A stretch of 64,000 bases of DNA from Malassezia japonica. Taxonomy: Eukaryota; Basidiomycota; Malasseziomycetes; Malasseziales; Malasseziaceae. The stretch is taken from positions 1 to 64,000 of the forward strand of contig NC_083372.1 in assembly GCF_029542785.1 (NCBI RefSeq), written 5' to 3'. The notes under the pieces were generated by a model that did no database searches, was not told the DNA's origin, and saw only the letters and a program-made list of their open reading frames with translations. Positions 42,965-51,586 of this stretch are shown here, one piece after another. Within the stretch, counting starts at the first letter, position 1, and each line of letters starts with the position of its first letter. The position numbers and the translations under genes were made by a program.

Positions 42965-43214
42965 ATGTCTCTGCTGTCTGCCCTGAGCAACTTTGGCATG
43001 TCTTCCTCTGCGGTTGCCGAGGAGACCGCTGCTCCCAGCTGGTTCGCCTCTGTCTTCCCTGTCGCGCACAGCGAGGTATGTTTTCGCGAAGGATGAATGT
43101 GGAACGGATGCTAACGCGTTGCAGGAGGAGGAGAAGGAGGAGGCTGACGAGGAGAAGGCCGACGATGAGGCTGAGAAGAGCGAGGAGGCTGACGAGGAGG
43201 CCGACGAAAAGGAG

Positions 43215-43246
<32 letters not shown>

Positions 43247-43697
43247 TGACGATGACGTATGTTTGTTCGAAAAAAGTAGAATACTAACGAGCAGGAGCCT
43301 GAGGACGTACGTTATTTCGAGCGACCAAGAGCAGGATACTTACCATGAAATGCCACATTTGGCACTGTTGACATATTGTACAGACCATGCCTGCCATCTA
43401 CGAGGAGTGCGAAAAGTCGTCGGCCTGCGGCAGTGTCCGGCATCACTTTGAGGAGTGCCAGGAACGTGTTACTGGTGGCAAGGGCTTCCCCCACGAGGAC
43501 TGCACTGAGGAATTGTATGTTATCATGCGAGGTGTCAGACTAACCAACAGCTGTACGTACCGGCGCGCTTTGCAGAACAATATACTAACACGACCTAGTC
43601 CACCTCGCTCACTGTGCCCTGGAGTGCACCGCGCCGTATGTATGCGCTGAGGAGAGAGTACTAACCATTCAGGAAGCTGTTCGCCTCGCTCAAGTAA
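42965..43697 (+). CDS. QCR6: QCR6, acidic hinge subunit of the cytochrome bc1 complex, 7 exons
   Basis: Exons 42965-43075, 43125-43256, 43295-43306, 43384-43514, 43551-43552, 43599-43635 and 43673-43697 give 149 residues. The N-terminal part is followed by a long Glu/Asp run (exon 2, plus the 12-nt exon 'EPED'), then the Cys-rich domain 'YEECEKSSACGSVRHHFEEC', 'HEDCTEEFFHLAHC' and 'PKLFASLK'. This is the QCR6/UQCRH hinge protein that assists cytochrome c1-cytochrome c electron transfer in mitochondria. The pair Phe-Phe requires the dinucleotide exon CT at 43551-43552, flanked by a CTAAC...CAG acceptor and a GTACGT donor. The total length after the 'CTEE' motif then equals that of the animal protein as I recall it. 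The microexon is a model, not proven. Confidence 0.88.
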
Positions 43698-43928
43698 GCT
43701 TCTGTGTTACCCTGAACTGCTTGTTTGTTTCGATATGCTTCGTAGAAATGCGCTATCGTATGCGCGATGCGATGAAACATGACAGGACCATTCTTTCGCT
43801 TTGCCAGTGGTCTCAGACAGCGGAATGCGACATATGCGCTTGCAAGCCATTTGCGCGCCGTTTGGTATGTACGTTGTTCTTTTCTACATCATCTCGATAG
43901 TCAAGCACCTCGTACCGGGGCTGCTGGT

Positions 43929-44352
43929 TTATCCATCCAGGGCGGTGATATAAAGAACTGAGTGGTTAGCAAACTGCCTCTTGAGAATGTGCTTACCGTT
44001 GTTTCCACGGATGAAAGCATCGCCCAGGTGATTCTTCAGCTGGCCATCGACATGTTCCGTCGTCTCTTCCATGGCAATGTTCATGTAGCCGTCCAGGCAG
44101 GAGAGTGTTCCTTTTGGTAAGCGTATCCAGTATCAAAACGTACCAAGGTAGTCAATACCCGAGTTGAGACGCACAGCAACGCGCTTGCCAGTCACACCTA
44201 AAAGTCGTTAGCATACGTTCTGGTGTTTAAAACGCGCGGTTTTACGTACCTTTGAGGAAGTCATTGGGGCTTCCGGACTTCACGTTAGCTTCAACGTTTG
44301 CAACATCGCCCGTAGGCTCGCTTCCAGCAGAAGCAGGCGTCAAGTCTGCCAT
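43929..44352 (-). CDS. LSM6: LSM6, U6 snRNA/mRNA-decay Sm-like protein, 4 exons
   Basis: Exons 44352-44250, 44197-44144, 44110-43997 and 43957-43929 give 99 residues. Introns are 52, 33 and 39 nt. The Sm1 motif is 'GKRVAVRLNSGIDYLGTLSCLDGYMNIAM' in parts, and Sm2 is 'AFIRGNNVLYI', both diagnostic for LSM6. It forms part of the Lsm2-8 ring on U6 snRNA and the Lsm1-7 ring in mRNA decapping. The first 30 residues are a low-complexity extension not usual in yeast. No open frame of this gene is longer than its exons, so it is easily missed. Confidence 0.93.
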
Positions 44353-44822
44353 GTCGTTGGAAAGGTGGAGACGACGACGGCGAACGTCTTGGGCTCTAGG
44401 AAATATTTCCTAAATTGCCCACTTCCTAGTGGTTCATGCGAAGGCACTGCGGCTCGCTGTAGCAGGAGCTGTGGCTATATGATCCGTAGTGTGGTGTGAA
44501 ATGGGCTCGGGAATCTGCTCTATTCCATTAATGGATCCTCCTACTTGAAAAATGTGCTTTCATAGTTTGTGGTAGCGTTCGCTCGGGCTCTCGCGCCATG
44601 CCCATACCCAAACGCTCGGCACATTGCCATAGTATATAGAACACCATATGCCAGGATCATACTGTGTTTCCTTACTGCAAAGCCTTTTGCAAATTGTGAC
44701 CTTGTTCTCAACAGGTTCTCGCCGGCTCCTACTATTCGCGCACGTTCCCTAATGTGACCAATTCGAACAATTCCGACGCTTCTCCACATCGTTAGCCACT
44801 CGAGCCATTAGCCCTCCTTGGG
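44353..44822. other. Divergent promoter region, LSM6 / DNAJC11-like
   Basis: 470 bases between two divergent start codons. It is AT-richer than its surroundings, and small frames on both strands lack domain features. No RNA gene recognised. Confidence 0.55.
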
Positions 44823-46849
44823 ATGTCGGCTGCCATGGACGCCGATGCGAGTCCTTATGGTACGTATACGTGTCACAACATGTGCTAACCACGAAGGATT
44901 CACCAACTCTTCGCGAGTTCCTGATGGAGAGGAGCCCTTGTTCGGTGGCACGCCTTTCCGGGATACGCACGGCGAGGACCAAACAACGCACGATGACGAC
45001 TCCCGCGTATTCTATTCGCTCCTGAATGTCGACAAAGATGCGACCGAGGAGCAGATACGTGATGCATACAAGACGCTGGCTGGTAAGTTACTTGGACAAT
45101 GCTGATACCAGTGGCCTTCCATCCCGACAAACATCCTGACCCGAAGCATAAGGAAATGGCCGAAAACACTTTCCGGGATATCCAGAAGGCATACGAAGTG
45201 CTGAGTGACCCTGAGCGCCGTGCAGTGTATGACCACTTTGGTGAAGAGGGTCTGCAATCTTCTTGGTCTGTGGCCGTTCGCGGGCAGTCGCCTGCCGAAA
45301 TGCGTGCTGAATTTGAGCGCCAGTCGCGCCTGCGCCAGGCCGCCGATGCCGAGAGCCTCGTCAAGTCGCGCGGCGAATTCAGCGCGACTATCAATGCCTC
45401 TTCGCTCTTCGCACCCAACCCCACTGTGGTGAATCCGCTGCGCCCACGCCGCGCACCGCTGACCTTCTCGGACCGCCTTGAGCGCGTGGATTGCACGCAG
45501 CTTATGGGCAAGCACGGATTCGACATGCAGACATCGAGCAGCACCGTCGTATCTGTCTCGGGACAGATGCTCAGCCGTGGCAACATGGGCGGTGGAAACC
45601 TTATTGGCACAGTAAAGACTCAATGGAGTCCCCACTTCTTCTCCGAGATTAGCGCTACGATGCTAAAGCCCCATGTTCTCACCTCCAAAGGACAGTATAC
45701 CGTGGACGACAACCTGTTCTTTACGTACGCCATCGTATCGCAAACCATGGCAGCACCGCCTTCGGTGACTATGACATGGGGACAACGTCTATCCAGCAAG
45801 TCGTCGCTGACCGGATTCTCGTCATACAAGACGGGAGCATATACCATTGGAGACTGGGGTATGGGCAAGGACGGAAACCCCGTGGTTGATGATACGGGTG
45901 CGCTCATTGTGGGTGTGACCAAGCAAGAGCCCACGGGTCCGGGATGGACGTTCCAAACGACCATGTCTGAGGTGGACCTGTCCTTTGGATACGACTGGAA
46001 CATGCGCGTATTGGGAGGCGTCATGGTGCGCAGCGGTATTGTACTTGGAACGGGCAACGGCTTCTCCGTTTTCACGAATGGCGAGCGCCGTATTACGGAG
46101 AACATCCGTTTGATGCTCGGAATGGAGTGCGGCCTGCTCACCGGTGTGATGTTCAAGGTGCGTGTATCGCGCCTTGGCCAGCGCATTGTGGTTCCCATTC
46201 TTCTGTCGCCCAATTTCCGCACGGATCTTGCGGGTGCGGCGACCCTACTCCCGGCCGCTGCAATCGCCTTGTCGCACTACTTCTATTTCGTTCCGAAGAA
46301 GCAGCGCATGATTGCGGAGCGCGTGGCAAAGCTGCGCAAGGAGAACATGGGCGTTATTGAGCAGCGCCGTGCGTCCGCCGAGCAGACGCGTGAACTCTTG
46401 CGTGGCCAGGCGCTGAAGCGCGCCGAGTCCGAATTTTCTAAGAGCGGTGTGGTCATCATTCAAAGCTACTACGGCAACAAGGCCAAGTTCCCAGCGCCGA
46501 TGGATCTTGCTGCCAGTGTCCTTACCAACAAAGAAGATCTCATGAAGATCGTCAGCCGAGACCCCGAGATGCCCCTCGATACCTTGTCGGAGAACCAGCC
46601 CATGTGGTGGGACGTGCGCGTCGCGCTCCAGATGCTTGTGAACCAGAGCCAGCTTGTCATTCCCGCTGGGCGATCCAAGGTATGTTTTTTATGCTCACAG
46701 TACAGTCCAAGCTCGTTGGTTTCTTTGACCCTTGCATCGGTGAAAAGAAGTCTCTATTTATCCGCTACGTCTTCCGTGGTCACCTACACGAGGTTGTGGT
46801 GGCCGACCTCGATGCTGTCGCGCTTCCCATGCGCAGCCAGCAATTGTGA
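44823..46849 (+). CDS. DNAJC11-like J-domain protein, 4 exons
   Basis: Exons 44823-44859, 44897-45082, 45112-46679 and 46706-46849 give 644 residues; introns are 37, 29 and 26 nt. The J domain runs from 'DSRVFYSLLNVDKDATEEQIRDAYK' in parts to 'DHFGEEGLQ', with the HPD motif created across intron 2 ('VAFHPDKHPD'). The middle is beta-rich ('FSYDWN'-like 'FGYDWNMRVLGGVMVRSG'), and the C-terminal DUF3395 region reads 'GFFDPCIGEKKSLFIRYVFRG'. Animal DNAJC11 associates with the mitochondrial MICOS/SAM contact machinery. The last intron has two AGs, at 46700 and 46705; only the second keeps the conserved frame. Confidence 0.87.
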
Positions 46850-46889
46850 TAGGAGGACATTCATTAGTTCTCGCTATATAGGATCGTTG

Positions 46890-48438
46890 CTAGAGCGAAC
46901 CACTCACGAGACGTCCTTGCACAAATACCGAGCTGATGTTGCGGTCGTCACCGCAAAAGACCCACTTTTCAAAAGCGGAGGAGAGGGTATCATCTTCGTG
47001 AACGTACAATCCAGGATTAACAGGCGCCTGGCGTGCAGTGGCTGGATAGGTGTTGATAAGCAGAGCGTCAAACTCGTAACCTCCTTCGAGTTTACCAACC
47101 CTGTTCTCCAGGCCACAGACATGGGCGCCGCCTAGTGTTGCCAGGTAAAAGAGTGCTTCCAGCGACACGGAGCGCCCGTGTAATGAAGGTTGTTGGAGAG
47201 CAAGACCACGAGAGACTGTGCTGGCTTCGCGAATGACCGACAGCATCCCAACTGCATATCCTCCCGAGATGTCCGATCCCAAGCCAATCTTTAGACCGCG
47301 CTCAGCGAGCTCGACAAGGCGGAATAGTCCACTGCTCAAATTCAAATTGCTGACAGGGCAGTGCGACAATCCGCATTTGCGCTCCAAAAGGAGCTCGATC
47401 TCTTCTTCACTGAGGTGGATGGCGTGGGCCAAAATGGTACGGTCATTCAAGAGATGGTAATGGTCATATACGCCCGCATACGATTTGGATTCAGGGAACA
47501 ACTCCAGCGTCTTGGCGATCTCGGCCTTGTTCTCACTCATATGCGTCTGAATACGAACTGCCAGTCAGTCTAATGGGAACGTACTGTCTGGGTTCTCCTG
47601 TGCGAGGTGGCCGATTCCATTAAGAAGCTCATCCGTACAGCAGATGGCAAAGCGAGGGGTGAGAATGGGCTGGACCAATGCGTCGGGCATGGGACCACAC
47701 AGGTCTTTGGCATATTGAATCAGATCCAAGGAGTGGTTGCAAGATTCTGACGCGCTGGATTCCACGTAGGTGGGCGATGCATTTCGGTCCATTTGACACC
47801 GGCCAACAAAGGCACGGAGTCCTTTCTCGTGGCAGACCCTTACCAGGGCCTTTGAAGCTAAACGTCAGCAGAACAACGTACCTTCTAAGTGAAGTGTTGC
47901 ATACAAGCATGCAGTTGTAGTACCGGAACGGAGGTATCGTTCCACGGCAGAGCCGTACGTAGCCTCCGCGTACGAAACGTCATGAAATTTCGATTCTTCC
48001 GGAAACGTGAGTTTCTGTAGCCAGTCCAGTAGCTGGAACTGCATACCAAGCCCGGAATTGGCCTGAAAAGTATTAGTATTCATTTTCTTTGTACCTCTAG
48101 ACGTACGATTTGAGCTGCATGCTGTAATGTTAGCATCCAAACATGGCGTCAATACATACCGTATGCGTATCAATGAATCCAGGGCACAAAAAGCTTCCCT
48201 TCGCTAGGTAGATCACTTCGGGGGACTTGCACCATCCTTTCCTCTCTAGAAACGAAGCAGCCTTGCTCTTGTTGCCTTGGGCGGTAACTCCCTCCGTGCT
48301 AACCGGACATGCGTCAAGGTCATCCACGAACTGAATAATACCTTGCGCATCCACCCCCAAGATACCATTTTCGATAATCTTGGTCTCTGTAATACTCACA
48401 GGGGTTACGATTCCGCCGACAAATACTCTTCCAGACAT
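46890..48438 (-). CDS. GUD1: Guanine deaminase, 5 exons
   Basis: Exons 48438-48160, 48121-48107, 48062-47882, 47857-47585 and 47557-46890 give 471 residues. Introns are 38, 44, 24 and 27 nt. The amidohydrolase HxH metal motif 'GFIDTHTH' is split: the second His is the first residue of the 15-nt exon 2 ('HAAQI'). Other ligands are in 'IQTHMSENKAE', 'ILAHAIHLSEEE' and 'GLGSDISGG'. It converts guanine to xanthine and ammonia in purine salvage. It converges with the DNAJC11-like gene, 40 bases between stop codons. Confidence 0.92.
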
Positions 48439-48630
48439 GGTGCGCTAGAGCGATCTAGGCAACGCCTCACCCTATCGGTGTGCCAAGCTGATCCGTGCTC
48501 GTCTTATCAGCACGATTACGTAACGCGTGAATTTTCGTACATGAATGACTGGGCAAAGTCGTGTGCAGTATCCCGCTCATAAGCCGGTGACTTTTGGTGT
48601 GTGCTATAGTACAATGGTAGTCTAATTAAA

Positions 48631-49521
48631 TTAAGCCCGGGCATCATCGCGACGGCTGAGCTCAGCCTCGCGCATCTTCTTCTCAGCCAGAACCTTGAAC
48701 TTGAAGTAGTCCTTGTGCAGACCGCACTCAGTCTTGCCGGCCTTGTCGGCCCAGCGACCCGAGCGCTCGCCCGCGTTCTTGTCCGAGGGCAGGGCCGTCG
48801 AGTGCCAGTCACCAATGGACTTGTATCCAAGGTCGAGCAGCTCGTTGTAGGGCACCGCGTGCTCCTTGACGTACTTGTTGACGTCCTCGAACGACCAGTT
48901 CAGGAGTGGGTTCACCTTAATGAGGCCCGTCTCGTCCACCTCGACCGCAGGAAGGGCGGCGCGGTCAGCACCCTGCGAGCGACGGCGGCCCGTGAAAACT
49001 GCACAGACCTTGAGCTCGTCGTAAGCGCGACGCGCAGGCTCCACCTTGACAAGGTAGTCGTAGGTGTCCTCGTCACGCTCCCAAAGCTGCGGGCCCCAGC
49101 GCTCCTCAAACTCGCTCACAGTTGCGCTTCCCACCGGGGTGTACACATGCATAGGAGCGTTGTAGTGCTCCGACGATCGCTTCGCAAGCTCCGTAGTCTG
49201 GGGAAAGTGGTAGAGGGTGTCAATGAAGATGAGCGGCACGAGGTGCTGAGCAGGCACACCCTTGCTTTGCGCAAGCTCGGTGCTGATGCGCGAGACAAGG
49301 TCCAGCGTGACACAGCCCGTCAGGCCGAACGCGGTGGTCTGGTATAGATTCGGCAGGTTGTTCATCGACCAAGCCAGAATTTCTTCAGGGCGAGCATTCT
49401 GGAGCTTCTCGTTGATGTTCGGGAGGTCTTCAATGATGCGTTGCACCTGGGTGTTGACGTCTGCACCGTCTGCAGCGTACACAGATGCGGACAAAGTAGT
49501 CGGCGCCGCTTGCGAGGACAT
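48631..49521 (-). CDS. MET16: PAPS reductase (MET16)
   Basis: A single exon of 296 residues from the ATG at 49521 ('MSSQAAPTTL'); the frame continues upstream for 27 codons but without conserved sequence. 'TTAFGLTGCVTLDLV' is the nucleotide-binding loop, 'IFIDTLYHFPQT' and 'FTGRRRSQGADRAALP' are family blocks, and the catalytic Cys lies in 'TECGLHKD' near the C-terminus. It reduces 3'-phosphoadenylyl sulfate to sulfite with thioredoxin in assimilatory sulfate reduction. Together with the MUP1-type permease nearby it indicates intact sulfur assimilation. Confidence 0.94.
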   Translation of the reverse strand: MSSQAAPTTLSASVYAADGADVNTQVQRIIEDLPNINEKLQNARPEEILAWSMNNLPNLYQTTAFGLTGCVTLDLVSRISTELAQSKGVPAQHLVPLIFIDTLYHFPQTTELAKRSSEHYNAPMHVYTPVGSATVSEFEERWGPQLWERDEDTYDYLVKVEPARRAYDELKVCAVFTGRRRSQGADRAALPAVEVDETGLIKVNPLLNWSFEDVNKYVKEHAVPYNELLDLGYKSIGDWHSTALPSDKNAGERSGRWADKAGKTECGLHKDYFKFKVLAEKKMREAELSRRDDARA

Positions 49522-49865
49522 GCTCGTCGTTATTTTTTTTTGCGGGACATCAGAACATCGCTGCCCGTTCTTTATACTCCGCACGCAACACCAGCGCGCC
49601 ACTGGCCGTGCATTTCCGTAGGCCCCTTCCTCCGTGTCCGAAGCAATTCCCTACCGCCGATGCAAATATGGCGTGCTCGCTCCGAAGGCGACCACGTGGC
49701 CCCATGCGGATCCACATGGCTCCGCAGTCTACGACAAAACTGAAAATGGTCACGTGTGCGTGAGAACTAGGAAGTTCTGTAGTTGTGCGCCGGGCATTCC
49801 TAGTCGAGTGCGCTCGTGTTCACGTTTTCCTCAACCTACACTCAGGTCATCCTCAAGTTTGTAGA
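49522..49865. other. Divergent promoter region, MET16 / RPL4
   Basis: 344 bases between divergent starts. It includes a CACGTG-like 'TCACGTGTG' around 49750, a possible E-box of the Cbf1/Met4 type that often controls sulfur genes. This match is short and tentative. Confidence 0.35.
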
Positions 49866-51151
49866 ATGGCTGCTCGTCCTACTGTGAACGTTCGAGGAGT
49901 CGACGGTGCGGCTACGGGCTCGCTGCCTCTTCCGGCGGTGTTCACTGCCCCGATCCGCCCGGATGTCGTCGCGGCTATTCACTGTGAGTAACTTTTACCA
50001 GAGACGAAATATGGCGATGGCATCTTTTTTGTCGAAAGTCCATATTGCAACGTCGCGTATCGCGCTTGCAAGCAAACACTCGACACTTTTAGATGCCTTG
50101 CTGTGTTTTCTCTCTCTTTCCCGAACGCGAATACTAACACTTTTTAGCCAACATTGCCAAGAACAAGCGTCAGCCTTACGCCGTTGCTTCCAACGCCGGT
50201 CACCAGACCTCGGCTGAGTCGTGGGGTACTGGTCGCGCTGTCGCCCGTATCCCCCGTGTTGGCGGTGGTGGTACCCACCGTTCGGGCCAGGCTGCCTTTG
50301 GTAACATGGCTCGCGGCGGTCACATGTTCGCCCCCACCAAGGTCTGGCGCCGCTGGTTCATCAAGACTAACCAGGCCCAGCGCCGCTACGCTACTGCCTC
50401 GGCTCTTGCTGCCACTGCTCTCCCCTCGCTGGTGCTCGCTCGCGGCCACCGTGTTGAGGAGATCGAGGAGGTTCCTCTGATCGTCTCGAGCGAGGTTGAG
50501 TCGTACACCAAGACCAAGGAGGCTGTTGCCGTGCTCAAGGCCCTCAACGCCTACAACGACGTTGTCAAGGTCTCGAACTCGCGCAAGATCCGCGCCGGTG
50601 TTGGTAAGCTGCGCAACCGCCGTCACACCCAGCGCCGCGGCCCTCTTGTCATCTACAACGAGGACAAGGGTCTCGTCAAGGCTTTCCGCAACCTGCCCGG
50701 TGTGGAGCTCGTCAGCGTGCACAGCCTCAACCTCCTCCAGCTCGCCCCCGGTGGCCACCTTGGCCGCTTTGTGATCTGGACCGAGGACGCTTTCAAGCAG
50801 CTTGACAGCATCTTCGGCACCTACGAGTCCGCCTCGGAGGTCAAGTCTGGCTTCCGCCTCCCCGCTGCCAAGATCTCCATGCCCGATGTCACTCGTCTCA
50901 TCAACTCGGATGAGATCCAGAGCGTCGTTCGCCCGGCTGGCCCGAAGCAGACCAAGCGCCCTTTCACGCAGAAGAAGAACCCTCTGCGCAACCGCGCTGT
51001 TCTCTTCCGCCTCAACCCTTACGCCCAGGCTTCGATCCGCAACGAACTCCGCGAGCAGGCCCAGCGCCAGGCTGGCAAGCTCAAGAAGAACACCAAGACT
51101 CCCCGTACCACCACGAGCCCGGAGTTCTTCGAGCAGCTCCTTGCCCCGTAA
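49866..51151 (+). CDS. RPL4: 60S ribosomal protein L4 (uL4), 2 exons
   Basis: Exons 49866-49983 and 50148-51151 give 373 residues. The 164-nt intron is the longest found in the window. '[23 protein letters not shown]' in parts and '[20 protein letters not shown]' are uL4 hallmarks; the long loop reaches the peptide exit tunnel and the basic C-terminal extension '[11 protein letters not shown]' fits eukaryotic L4. Codons are strongly biased (GCC, GGT, CGT), as expected for very high expression. The intron shows no C/D snoRNA boxes. Confidence 0.95.
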
Positions 51152-51586
51152 ATGGGTTAGCCAGTTGCTCACGGGATGTTCACGCGTTTCTCTGCTGGAT
51201 TGTACGAAGTAGCCCATTCACTAGCGAGCCATCCCGTGGCTTTCTGTGTTTTGGTGCAGATGTCTTCTTTCGTCTCAAAACTGCTTGCTAGCTTTCTAAT
51301 CTGGATATAGTCAGCGTTAGATCCTAGTGACTAGAAACCGCAATGCTACAGATTTGCTCTCTATAAGTTGGTGCCCGTCAGAAGGGAAAAAATGCATGCG
51401 AAACCAGGAACGGCTGGAAAGAAAAAAATCGTACACAGGCCATTATCGGCGATCATTGTTCCCTAGAGGAAAAACACTAACGAGAGTTTAGCTACGGACA
51501 TAGGAGGTTTGCGCGCCGTAGCCAGACGGCAAAGAGCGAAACAAACAAGAAAGTAAGCCAATGAGGCATTGCGGAGTAGACTCCGC
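51152..51586. other. Intergenic between RPL4 and the carboxylesterase (convergent)
   Basis: 435 AT-rich bases holding two 3' ends. Nothing else recognised. Confidence 0.55.

Noticed and set aside
43698..43790. Extra last exon of QCR6 after a GTAAGC donor at 43694
   Set aside because: The direct TAA after 'LFASLK' matches the natural end of the family; the added residues would not.
43779..43961. 60-residue open frame between QCR6 and LSM6
   Set aside because: It overlaps the last exon of LSM6 on the other strand and has no protein features.
49984..50147. snoRNA in the RPL4 intron
   Set aside because: No C box (RTGATGA) or D box (CTGA) in a suitable arrangement; 'GCGATGG' is too far from consensus.
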